This document shows, one piece after another, positions 1-8,015 of a stretch of 64,000 bases of DNA (the stretch's first letter is position 1; each line of letters starts with the position of its first letter). The translations under genes were made by a program, and so were the position numbers. The DNA is from Aldehydirespirator sp965219165 (GTDB lineage Bacteria; Actinomycetota; Acidimicrobiia; Acidimicrobiales; Aldehydirespiratoraceae), in the NCBI GenBank assembly GCA_965219165.1, contig CBDCMW010000002.1, forward strand, positions 930,001-994,000. The letters are read 5' to 3'. Below the pieces are notes generated by a model that searched no databases, was not told the DNA's origin, and saw nothing but the letters and a program-made list of their open reading frames with translations.

Positions 1-1669
1 GGGCGTGCAGGCGGTGGAACCTCTCGCACAGCGTCTCCCACGGCTCGCCCTCGGTGTGGGGCACCGACGTCTCATGGGCCTGGCCCACATAGCGCATGTC
101 GACGACCAATGCCGCGGTCCGAGCCGGCTGGCCGCTGTCGGCCTCGATCTGGCCGCGAGCCGCAGCCAGCAGCTCCCGAGCCGCCGCAGGCAGCCGGTCG
201 GGGTCGTCGCCGGTGGTGTTGATCGTCTGGGCGGCATCAGCCCGGGGCGGGCTGAGCAGCAGACCGAAGGCCGAGAAGACCCCGGCGTAGGGCGGGACGA
301 TCACGCCCTCCATCTCCAGGGACCGGGCCAGCGCGCCCGCGTGCAGGCCGCCCGCGCCCCCGAACGCCATGAGCGCCGCGTTGCGGGGGTCGGTGCCCTG
401 CTCCACCGAAACGGCCCGCACCGCGTGGGTCATGTGCGACTCCACCACCGCGACCACTCCCAGCGCGGCCTCGACCGGATCCAGCGACAGCTCCGCTCCC
501 AGCCGCTCCAAGGCGACGGTGGACAGGTCGGGCTGCAGGGCCACCGTGCCCGCCAGCCTCGCGCTCGGATCCAGGCGGCCCAGCACCACATGGGCGTCGG
601 TGACGGTCGGCTCGGTGCCGCCGCGGCCGTAGCATGCCGGGCCGGGGTCGGCCCCCGCGGAGAGCGGCCCCACCCGCAGCGCGCCGCCGCGGTCGGCCCA
701 GGCCACCGACCCGCCTCCGGCGCCGACGGTGTGGACCGCCACCGACGGCATCAGGCAGGCGTGGCCGGCGATCTCGCGGTTGTAGGTCACCTCGGGCCGG
801 CCCCGGCGCACCCGGCACACGTCGGTCGACGTGCCGCCCATGTCGAACGAGATCACCGTGTCGCAGCCCATCAGCTCGCCCAGCGCGGCCGCGGCCACCA
901 CCCCGCCCGCGGGTCCCGACAGCAGGATCGACGCCGGGAACGCCGACGCGTGGCCGAGCGACACGAGCCCTCCGGAGGAGCGCATGACCGCGATCTCGTC
1001 CACGAACCCGGCCCGTCCGGCCCGGTCGGCCAAGTTGCCCATGTAGCGGGCCACCTCCGGCGACAGGAAGGCGTTGAGGACCGCGGTCGAGAACCGCTCG
1101 TACTCCCTGAACTCGGCCACCACCTCAGCGGACGCCGACACCGGCACGCCGACAACCTGCCGGAGCCGGTCGGCCAGCGCCCGCTCAACCGCGGGATCTG
1201 CATACGAGTACATCAGACACACCGCCACCGCTTCCGCGCCCTGGTCGCGGGCCGCAGCCGCGACCGAGGCCGCGACCGCGTCCAACTCGTCGTCTTGGCC
1301 AGCCGCGGGCATCTCGACGCCGAGCCGCATCTCGGGGTCCGCCAGTGGACGAGCCCGGTCAGCGAACGGGTCGTACAACGATGGGCGGTCCTGGCGGGCG
1401 ATCTCGATGAGCGACTCGAACCCGGCGTCGGTCACCAGCAGCGTCTTGGCCCCGCGCCGCTCCAGCAGCGCGTTGGTGGCGACGGTGGTCCCGTGCAGCA
1501 GGTCGGCGCGGGCATCCGCCCGCACCGCGGCGCCGGCTCCCGCCATCACGCCCTCGCTCTGATCGTGGGGGGTGGAGGAAACCTTCCCGACGGTCATGGC
1601 CCCGCCGTCCCACATGGCGACGTCGGTGAACGTCCCGCCCACGTCGACGCCCAGAGTGATCCGGGCGGG
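1..1669 (-). CDS. Hydantoinase/5-oxoprolinase HyuA-family protein, N-terminal part (runs off the left edge)
   Basis: The minus-strand frame reads like the ATP-dependent hydantoinase/5-oxoprolinase A subunit. The N-terminal nucleotide-binding motif is LGVDVGGTFTDVAMWDGG, a middle motif is FDMGGTSTDVCRVRRG, and a later stretch reads VGAGGGSVAWAD. These are hallmarks of the Hydant_A_N and Hydantoinase_A domains, which bind ATP and open cyclic amides such as 5-oxoproline or hydantoin. About 550 residues are visible; the family is usually 650-700 residues (or about 1200 when fused to the B subunit), so the C-terminus lies outside the window. The start is odd: the family usually begins Met-x-Arg-Ile-x-x-Gly-Val-Asp, but here the expected start codon is CCC, and no ATG, GTG or TTG occurs in frame from about 1856 down to an internal GTG at 1642. 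A 36-bp duplication covers this spot, so the start may have been lost. Confidence 0.8.
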
Positions 1670-1721
1670 AGCGCGCCTGTCGGTGCCCAGAGTGATCCGG
1701 GCGGGAGCGCGCCTGTCGGTG
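1650..1721. repeat. 36-bp tandem duplication at the hyuA start
   Basis: Two identical 36-bp copies lie head to tail (1650-1685 and 1686-1721). Read on the minus strand, each adds the same 12 codons (GTDRRAPARITL) in front of the conserved HyuA nucleotide-binding strand. The duplication covers the place where the start codon should be. Confidence 0.9.
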
Positions 1722-1844
1722 CCCGGAGGCGTCCGGGCCTGCGTATGCCCATCGGTGGAGCCTGTGTCGATGGCAGCATCGTATTGTGCGGTCCCGCATC
1801 GACCGGCGGAGCCGAGACGGCACCGACGGGTCGGCTCCTCGCCG

Positions 1845-1850
1845 TAGCCT
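1845..1850 (+). promoter_or_regulatory. -10 box for a leaderless transporter mRNA
   Basis: TAGCCT lies exactly 6 nt before the TTG start at 1857. This spacing puts the transcription start at or next to the start codon, as in actinobacterial leaderless transcripts, and there is no Shine-Dalgarno sequence. It supports TTG 1857 as the start. Confidence 0.5.
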
Positions 1851-1856
1851 GAGCAC

Positions 1857-2714
1857 TTGCCCGTATTTCTCGCAGGACTGGCCGCGGCCCTGCTCGGAAC
1901 CGGCGACTTCTTCGGGGGCGTCGGCGGCCGCCGCGTCAACCGTCCCGGCGCGGTGGTGTCGATCGCCTGGGTGGCGTCGTGCGTGGGCGCGACGGTGGCA
2001 GGGGTCTTCGTGCTGGTGTTCCGTCCCCTGGACTTCGGCCGGACGGACTTCTACTGGACGCTGGTGGCCGTGGTGTTCGCGTCGACGACCCGGCCGCTGC
2101 TGTACCTAGGTATGGAGCGCGGACCAATGGCGGTGTTCGCCCCGGTGTTCAGCCTGGTGTCGCTGGCGCTCCCCGCGGTGGTGGGCCCGCTGACCGGCGA
2201 CGCACTGGGTGGTGCCGAACTGGTCGGAGTAGTGCTCGCCATTCCGGCCGTGCTGCTGATCGTGAGCGAAGGCCAGCTCCCGACCGACAGGACGCTCTGG
2301 TCGGGCTCGGCCCTGACATTGGGGTGCATCGTGGGCGTGCTGCTGGGTTGCCAGAGCCTGATCTTCGCTCAGATCAGCCCGGACGCCGGAGCCATGCCTG
2401 CGTTCCTGACGCAGTTGGGCGCGGTGGCCCTCATCCCGCTGATCGCGAGGCCGGTCCAGCCCATGGCGACATTGACGCTCGACGTGCGCCGCTTCGGCGT
2501 GCTCGTCGGCCTGATCGACATCGGCGCCGTCATCTCGGTCGTCATCGCCTTCCAGCGGGGCAACGTCGCAGTGGTGGCCGCGGTGCTGGGCTTCGCGCCG
2601 GTCACGGCAATGGCGCTGGCCTGGCGGGTCTACGGCGAGGCCGTGCGCCGCTGGCAGTGGGTCGGCGCGGCTCTGGGAGCGGTCGCCATCGTCCTCTTCT
2701 CAACCGCGCCCTGA
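1857..2714 (+). CDS. EamA/DMT-superfamily membrane transporter
   Basis: A 285-residue, strongly hydrophobic protein with about ten predicted membrane helices arranged as two halves, as in drug/metabolite (EamA) exporters. The N-terminal helix carries the small-residue pattern LAAALLGTGDFFGGVGG, and the second half ends with a typical last helix (WVGAALGAVAIVLFS). Such carriers move small metabolites across the inner membrane; the substrate cannot be read from the sequence. It starts at TTG behind a -10 box and is transcribed away from the hydantoinase gene, so the two share the 1.65-1.85 kb region. It ends 25 nt before the convergent methyltransferase gene. Confidence 0.8.
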   Translation: MPVFLAGLAAALLGTGDFFGGVGGRRVNRPGAVVSIAWVASCVGATVAGVFVLVFRPLDFGRTDFYWTLVAVVFASTTRPLLYLGMERGPMAVFAPVFSLVSLALPAVVGPLTGDALGGAELVGVVLAIPAVLLIVSEGQLPTDRTLWSGSALTLGCIVGVLLGCQSLIFAQISPDAGAMPAFLTQLGAVALIPLIARPVQPMATLTLDVRRFGVLVGLIDIGAVISVVIAFQRGNVAVVAAVLGFAPVTAMALAWRVYGEAVRRWQWVGAALGAVAIVLFSTAP

Positions 2715-2738
2715 GTTTGCTGACGCGCAGCACCCGTC

Positions 2739-3533
2739 CTAGCGCCTGGTATCCCACCAGATGGTGACCCGCTCGCGGGGGAAGGGGGCATCGGCTAGCA
2801 GCGCGGCCACCTCGGCCTCGCGCTCGGGCGGCAGGCACAGGTTGCGGCACCACTGGGCAGGCTCGAGGTCGCTGCGCTTGGCGGCGATGCGGTCCTCGGG
2901 CAGGAGCGACTCCTCGACGACGGGGTGCAGGCCGGCCTCGGCGATGACCTCCACCGCGGTGGCCGCAGTGGGCTCGTGGGGACGTTCCAGGTTCCAGAAG
3001 TGGCGCCACAGCTGGCGGCGACGGTCCTGGGAGTGCTTGGGCGTGATCTCGACCACCACCCGGCGCCGGGCGTGGGCGTGAAGCGCGGCCACGAACGGCG
3101 AGATGTCGGTCACGTTGTAGAGCACGTTGTGGCACACCACCACGTCGGCGACGGGCACCGCGCCCGCGATCTCGGGCCACGACCCGGCATGCACCCGGGA
3201 CGCGATGCCGCGCCTGCGGGCTGTGGCTTCGAACAGCTCCAGCATGTCGGGCTGGCGGTCGGTGCCGATCACCTCGGTGGCCGGCGGCGCCACGGTGAAG
3301 GCCGCGGCCCCGCCCCCGCAGCCGACGTCCAGCACCGACCCCCCATCGCCCAGGGCCTCGGCGGCACGACGGTTCGACAACGACAGCTCGAAGGTCCCGG
3401 GCTCGGGCGCGGCGAAGATCCCCGGCGCGAACACGAAGGGCCGGCCGGGCGCGGCGTCGAGGATCTCAGCGGGGATGGCCCATTCGGCCATGGCCCGGTC
3501 CCAGCGCTCAGCGGCGGTGTCGTCGTCTGCCAT
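2739..3533 (-). CDS. Class I SAM-dependent methyltransferase
   Basis: A 264-residue cytoplasmic protein. Residues about 67-75 are VLDVGCGGG, the glycine-rich SAM-binding motif I, followed by an acidic residue in the IGTDRQ strand (motif II) and ADVVVCHNVLYNV (motif IV region). This is the usual order for a Rossmann-fold methyltransferase. The C-terminal part carries a small cysteine pair (WCRNLC) and ends WWDTRR. The substrate is not recognisable. The gene lies downstream of and in the same direction as the response-regulator gene with a gap of about 30 nt, so it may be read as the last gene of that operon, but no functional link is evident. Confidence 0.8.
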   Translation of the reverse strand: MADDDTAAERWDRAMAEWAIPAEILDAAPGRPFVFAPGIFAAPEPGTFELSLSNRRAAEALGDGGSVLDVGCGGGAAAFTVAPPATEVIGTDRQPDMLELFEATARRRGIASRVHAGSWPEIAGAVPVADVVVCHNVLYNVTDISPFVAALHAHARRRVVVEITPKHSQDRRRQLWRHFWNLERPHEPTAATAVEVIAEAGLHPVVEESLLPEDRIAAKRSDLEPAQWCRNLCLPPEREAEVAALLADAPFPRERVTIWWDTRR

Positions 3534-3564
3534 CTTCAGCGGACCCTAGCGGCGGGCTGTTCGC

Positions 3565-4239
3565 TCACCAGATGCGGCGGGCGGCCGCCCAGCGGCTCAG
3601 CTCGTGGCGGTTCGACAGCTGGAGCTTGCGCAGCACCGCCGAGGCGTGGGTCTCCACCGTCTTGACGGAGATCGTCAGCTGGCGGGCGATCTCCTTGTAC
3701 GTGTAGCCCCGGGCCAGGTGGCGCAGCACCTCTCGCTCCCTTGCGGTGAGCCGGTCGAGATCCTCGTCGGATTCGGGCCCGGCGACCGCGACTGCGTCGG
3801 CAGCGAAGGCGTCCAGCACGAACCCGGCCAGGCGGGGCGAGAACACCGCGTCGCCGTCTCTCACCCGGATGATGGCGTCCACCAGGTCGTCGCCGGAGAT
3901 CGACTTGGTGACGTAGCCCCTGGCCCCGGCTCGCACCACGCCGATCACGTCGGAGGCGGCGTCGGACACCGACAGGGCCAGAAAACGGGTCTCGACCCCG
4001 GCCGCGGCGACCGACTCGATCACCTCGCGTCCCGACCCCGAGGGGAGATGCACGTCCAGCAGCACCACGTCGGGGCTCCAACGCTCGATGGCCTCTACTG
4101 CCGAGCCCACGTCGTCGGCCTCGGCGACCACGGTCACCCGGTCGCCGATCTCGGCCCGAACGCCGCTGCGGAACAGCCGATGGTCGTCGACGATCACCAG
4201 TCGGGGAGGGGCGGCAGCCACAGCCGTCACCGTAGCCAC
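3565..4239 (-). CDS. LuxR/NarL-type response regulator
   Basis: A 224-residue two-domain regulator. The receiver domain (about 13-130) has the acidic pair in VIVDDH, the phosphoacceptor Asp62 in VVLLDVHLP and the conserved Lys112 in YVTKS. The C-terminal domain (about 160-220) is a LuxR helix-turn-helix with LTAREREVL and the recognition region VKTVETHASAVLRKL. It should bind DNA as a dimer after phosphorylation by the sensor kinase encoded 12 nt upstream. The start is GTG. Adjacent membrane PspC proteins suggest it controls an envelope-stress response. Confidence 0.9.
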   Translation of the reverse strand: MATVTAVAAAPPRLVIVDDHRLFRSGVRAEIGDRVTVVAEADDVGSAVEAIERWSPDVVLLDVHLPSGSGREVIESVAAAGVETRFLALSVSDAASDVIGVVRAGARGYVTKSISGDDLVDAIIRVRDGDAVFSPRLAGFVLDAFAADAVAVAGPESDEDLDRLTAREREVLRHLARGYTYKEIARQLTISVKTVETHASAVLRKLQLSNRHELSRWAAARRIW

Positions 4240-4251
4240 TCGAGGAGGTGC

Positions 4252-5415
4252 TCAGTTGCGGGCCAGATGGAGACGCACCTCGGTGCCATGGCCGGCCGAG
4301 CTGGTGATCTCGCAGCGCCCGCCCACCCGGTCGAGCCGGCCCCGGATCGAGTCGCGGATGCCGCGGGAGTCACCGGCGACGGCCTCGGGATCGAAGCCTG
4401 CGCCCCGGTCGCGTACGAACAAGTCCACGCCCACCGGTGTCGCCTCCAGGTACACCGACACGGTTGAGCAGCCCGACCACCGGGCCGCGTTGGTCATGGC
4501 CTCGCCGGCCGCGGCCACCAGCGACTCGGTGGCAGGATCCAGCGGGGCGTCGCCGACGGCCACCACGTCCATCATCACCGCGTGGCGGTCCTCCACCACT
4601 CCGGCGAGATGCTCGACTGCGGCCCTGACTGTGGCCGGGTTCGGCTCGGAGCCGCTGCCGTAGAGCCAGCCCCGCAGTTCCCTTTCCTGTCGCCGGGCCA
4701 GAGCGGCCATGTGGCCCGGATCGTCGGAGCGCTGCACCAGGGCCAGGGTCTGCAGCACCGAGTCGTGCAGGTGGGCGGCCATGTCGGCCCGCTCGTCGGC
4801 TCGGATGCGGCGCTGGCGCTCGTCTCTGCGGTCTCTGACCAGCACCGCCACCCAGGGTCCCAGGATCAGGGCCAGACCGCCCACGACCAGCCCGCCCGAC
4901 AGCAGACCGTCTCGCACGGCGGAGAGCGAGAGGCTTGCCGCGGCGATGACCCCGATCCCGAGCGCGAGCAGGATCGTGCCGGCCGCGATCCGAACCGCGG
5001 CCGCGCGATCGAGACCGGCGGCGGGCTGCACCCTCCAGACCACTACTCCGAGTCCGAAGGCCACGCACAGGGCGGGCCAGATCACGGTGTCCGGCAACGC
5101 GATTCCCAAGCGCCGGACCAGCAGCACGGTTCCGAGCACGATCAGGGCCATGCCCGCGGCCCTCCTAGCCGCCGTGCGGGCCGGGGGCGCGGCATCGGCG
5201 GGCTCCGCCGCGGCGGTAGGAGCAGCGGACTGGGGAAGAAGGATCCACCCCAGCACGTAGAGGGGCACTCCGACCCAGGCCAGGGCCAGCGCCACGAAGG
5301 CGATCCTCACGATGGTGGCGTCGATGCCGAGCCGCGCCCCGACGCCGCCGCACACGCCCGCGATCACTCGGTCGGTGCAGGATCTGACCGGCCAGCCGGC
5401 ACGGGTCGGTGCCAT
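4252..5415 (-). CDS. Membrane sensor histidine kinase with N-terminal PspC domain
   Basis: Counted from the upstream GTG at 5451, the frame encodes 399 residues. An N-terminal PspC domain (DRVIAGVCGGVGARLG, then a hydrophobic helix) is followed by about four further membrane helices, a HisKA_3 phosphoacceptor helix with MAAHLHDSVLQ (probable phospho-His229) and a C-terminal HATPase_c domain (N-box EAMTNAARW, G1 box DRGAGF, G2 region GHGTEVRLHL). It fits a NarL/LiaS-type kinase that senses the membrane directly. I prefer ATG 5415 (residue 13), which follows a weak -10-like CATCAT by 7 nt. The gene is divergent from a second PspC gene at 5546, pointing to one envelope-stress module. Confidence 0.88.
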   Translation of the reverse strand: MAPTRAGWPVRSCTDRVIAGVCGGVGARLGIDATIVRIAFVALALAWVGVPLYVLGWILLPQSAAPTAAAEPADAAPPARTAARRAAGMALIVLGTVLLVRRLGIALPDTVIWPALCVAFGLGVVVWRVQPAAGLDRAAAVRIAAGTILLALGIGVIAAASLSLSAVRDGLLSGGLVVGGLALILGPWVAVLVRDRRDERQRRIRADERADMAAHLHDSVLQTLALVQRSDDPGHMAALARRQERELRGWLYGSGSEPNPATVRAAVEHLAGVVEDRHAVMMDVVAVGDAPLDPATESLVAAAGEAMTNAARWSGCSTVSVYLEATPVGVDLFVRDRGAGFDPEAVAGDSRGIRDSIRGRLDRVGGRCEITSSAGHGTEVRLHLARN

Positions 5416-5545
5416 GGGAGAGATGATGGCACGACGATCCCGGGACGGCACTGGGGACCAACCCCGACCTCTGCCGCAGCCCTAGGGGAAACTTCAGGGA
5501 CATCCCCCATTGGGCTTCCCGGCGCCAGAGCACACACTGGACGCC

Positions 5546-7201
5546 ATGGCCGAAGAGCAGCCGTCCGGCGCCGAGTCGAGCAGCGAAGACGGCACCACCG
5601 CGGCCGAGAACCAGCCGCCCCGAGCCGCCGCGAGCTCCGCCGAGACTCCCGGCGCCACGGCCGGCGACGACTCAGCCGGCCGCGAGGGCGCCGAGGGGGC
5701 CGACTCGAAGCGACGCACCCTTTGCCGCAGCTCCACAGACAAGGTGATCGCCGGGGTTGCGGGGGGCATCGGCGCCTACTTCGGCATCGACGCGGTGATC
5801 GTGAGGATCGCCTTCATCGTGCTGACCTTCCTTGGCGGCGCCGGCCCATTCCTGTACCTGATCGGCTGGCTGGGCCTGCCCCGGGAGGACTCGCCCAGCG
5901 TCGTCTCCAACGCTCTGAGGGGAGACTCCCCCCACCGATTGCGCAGCCTCGCGGCCGTGATACTGATCGTCCTCGGCCTGCTCATCACTGCCAATCTCAG
6001 CGGCGTGCTCTTCGACGTGTTCGTCGACGTGTTCGTCGACGTGTGGAGCATCGCCCCCTATCTGGCCCTGATTCTCATCGCGGCCGGTGTGGCCCTGGTC
6101 CTGTGGCCGGGACCCGCCGGACGCCACAAGCCCACCCCGGCCCGGCCGTCGGCGCCTGCCGCGTCGCCTCCCTCCTCGGCGTACGCGACTGCCGCGCCTC
6201 CTCCCCCCACCGCGGCCGGGCCGGAGTGGTCGGTCGCCTCGCCGCCTGGACCCCCGCCGCCGGCCGCCGGGTCGGCGTCCTCGGCGAAGCGACGCCGCGG
6301 CCGTTCACCATTCGGCTCGCTGACCGTCGCGGCCCTGTTCGTGTACGCGGGCGCAGCGGTGATGCTCGACCGTCTCGACGCGGTCGACATGGACATCGGC
6401 GTGTTCTTCGCCATCGCGCTGGCCATCACGGGCACGGGGCTGCTCGCATCCGCCTTCGCCGTGCCCGCCCGAGGCCTGATCTTCCTTGGGGTGCTGCTGT
6501 GCGTGCCTGCGCTGCTGTTGGCGGGCGCCGACGTGCGGTGGGGAACGGGGGTGGGCGAGGTCCGAGTGAGCGTCACCGACACTGAGGACCTTGCCGACGA
6601 GTACCGCCACGGCGTCGGCCAGATGGTCGTGGACCTGCGGCACCTCGATCCCGACCGCACGGATCACTCCGTGGAATTGAGCCTCGGCGTCGGCGAGATG
6701 CTGGTGTACGTGCCCGACAACATCTTCACGACGGCCGACCTCAGCGTGGGAGCCGGGAACATCAGGGTGTGGTACGGCGGTCCGGCACCGGGCAGGACCC
6801 AGGACTTGAAGAGTGTCCGCGACCTGCTCGAGGGGTTGTGGGTCCTGCCGTACAGCGACGCTGGGGACCTTGACGACTACCTGGATGCCTATGAGCGGCA
6901 CTACCACGTGGGGCTCCGGTCCGATCAGCGGCAGGTGCTCACCCGCCTGTTCGCCCAAGAACCCGGTGCCGGCGGCGCCAACCGGTTCAGAGACACGCTT
7001 GCGCGCCTGCTCGACGAGGTGCAGGGGGACGACGGCTATCCGTGGGAGGAAAGCGACGACGGCATCGGCATCAGCCGGACGATCGTGCTGCCGACGTGGG
7101 GCGAGCCCGAGGGTGAGCTGCACCTGGACATCGACGTGGGCGTCGGCGAGGCCGAAGTCATCACCGTGCCCGCTTCCACACAGAGGTCGACCAGTCGATG
7201 A
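5546..7201 (+). CDS. PspC and LiaF-like membrane protein with an unusual inserted segment
   Basis: From ATG 5546 the protein has about 551 residues: an acidic, disordered N-terminus (about 50 residues), a PspC domain (DKVIAGVAGGIGAYFGID), membrane helices, a Pro/Ala-rich linker, more helices, and a C-terminal run of beta-repeat signatures (VGEVRVSV, VGQMVVDL, VGEMLVYV, AGNIRVWY, VGEAEVITV) like the LiaF C-terminal domain. Between the fourth and fifth repeats lies about 100 residues (about 6787-7080) with no resemblance to the repeats. A short internal duplication reads DVFVDVFVDVW at about 6015-6045. LiaF proteins restrain LiaS-type kinases, so this is a good candidate partner for the divergent PspC kinase. 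The function of the insert is unknown. Confidence 0.75.
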   Translation: MAEEQPSGAESSSEDGTTAAENQPPRAAASSAETPGATAGDDSAGREGAEGADSKRRTLCRSSTDKVIAGVAGGIGAYFGIDAVIVRIAFIVLTFLGGAGPFLYLIGWLGLPREDSPSVVSNALRGDSPHRLRSLAAVILIVLGLLITANLSGVLFDVFVDVFVDVWSIAPYLALILIAAGVALVLWPGPAGRHKPTPARPSAPAASPPSSAYATAAPPPPTAAGPEWSVASPPGPPPPAAGSASSAKRRRGRSPFGSLTVAALFVYAGAAVMLDRLDAVDMDIGVFFAIALAITGTGLLASAFAVPARGLIFLGVLLCVPALLLAGADVRWGTGVGEVRVSVTDTEDLADEYRHGVGQMVVDLRHLDPDRTDHSVELSLGVGEMLVYVPDNIFTTADLSVGAGNIRVWYGGPAPGRTQDLKSVRDLLEGLWVLPYSDAGDLDDYLDAYERHYHVGLRSDQRQVLTRLFAQEPGAGGANRFRDTLARLLDEVQGDDGYPWEESDDGIGISRTIVLPTWGEPEGELHLDIDVGVGEAEVITVPASTQRSTSR

Positions 7202-7464
7202 CCGACGAGGGGACTCACGAGATGCTGGACAATGACGGCCGCCAGCCGCAGCCCGACCGGAAGGGCCCGTACCGCACAGACGCGGTGTCGGCGGTGGCCG
7301 GCCTGCTGTTCATCGCCATCGCCATCCTGGCCCTGACCGACCGATTCTGGGCCGAGGTCGACCCGGTGCTGGTGCTCGGAGGCGCCATAGTGGCGGTCGG
7401 TCTTGCCATGATCACCGGTGTGGTCCTCCGCCGCCGGCGCGAGCGCGAACCGACAGACGCCTGA
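7198..7464 (+). CDS. Small two-helix membrane protein coupled to the PspC/LiaF gene
   Basis: An 88-residue protein whose ATG overlaps the stop codon of the PspC/LiaF-like gene (ATGA), so it should be translationally coupled. After a polar N-terminus of about 27 residues it has two hydrophobic helices (AVAGLLFIAIAILAL and VLVLGGAIVAVGLAMITGVVL) and a basic tail (RRRRERE). The family is not recognised. Its position suggests a helper of the same membrane-stress module. Confidence 0.7.
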   Translation: MTDEGTHEMLDNDGRQPQPDRKGPYRTDAVSAVAGLLFIAIAILALTDRFWAEVDPVLVLGGAIVAVGLAMITGVVLRRRREREPTDA

Positions 7465-7529
7465 GCCGCAGGCTCCGTCAGCAGGGAGTCCTATGGTGGG
7501 CGCCCTTCGCCTGACGGCCGGGATCGGCG

Positions 7530-7979
7530 CTACGAGTCCAGGGTGGCGCGCCAGCCCGCGGCGATGTGCTCTAGCCACCACTGCGGGGCGTTGTCGAGCA
7601 GGTTGGACAGGTTCGAGTAGTCCCACCAGCGGGCGATCAACCCGTCGTCGTCGAGTTCCATCACCGACGTGAACGGGTGCAGGATCACCTCGCCGGTGTG
7701 GAACGCCCACTGCTCGGCGTGCTCGGTCACCACGGTCGAGCCCTCGGCCACTATCAGGCCCATCTGGTGGGTGTGGCTCGCCACCGGCTCCAGCCCCAGC
7801 CGCAGGCGGGCCACGATCTGGGCCGGGCCGTGGGCGCCGCCGCCGGACTCGCCCGTGCCCACGTCAACGTAGTTGGCCTCAGCCGTGAAGAAGCCGGCGA
7901 CGGCGTCCCAGTCGTGGGCGTACAGGGCGTCCCAGAACTGGGCCACGACCTGCTTGTTGCGTTCCTCTACTGCGCCCAC
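7530..7979 (-). CDS. NTF2-like / limonene-epoxide-hydrolase-fold protein
   Basis: A 149-residue protein beginning NKQVVAQFWDALYAHDWDAV, the typical first helix of SnoaL/NTF2-like proteins, then FFTAEANYVDVGTGE and later a tryptophan-rich strand RWWDYSNLSNLL. This cone-shaped fold is used by limonene-1,2-epoxide hydrolase, polyketide cyclases and many small-molecule enzymes. The sequence alone does not give the reaction. It stands alone on the minus strand, about 37 nt after the DUF4349 gene. Confidence 0.7.
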   Translation of the reverse strand: MGAVEERNKQVVAQFWDALYAHDWDAVAGFFTAEANYVDVGTGESGGGAHGPAQIVARLRLGLEPVASHTHQMGLIVAEGSTVVTEHAEQWAFHTGEVILHPFTSVMELDDDGLIARWWDYSNLSNLLDNAPQWWLEHIAAGWRATLDS

Positions 7980-8015
7980 GCCGGCTCCTCTCGCGGCGGC
8001 AACCGCGCAGTCAGG

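Noticed and set aside
4582..6585. A 667-codon frame on the plus strand across the kinase and PspC genes
   Set aside because: It is antisense to the histidine kinase and out of frame with the PspC gene, both of which have clear domains.
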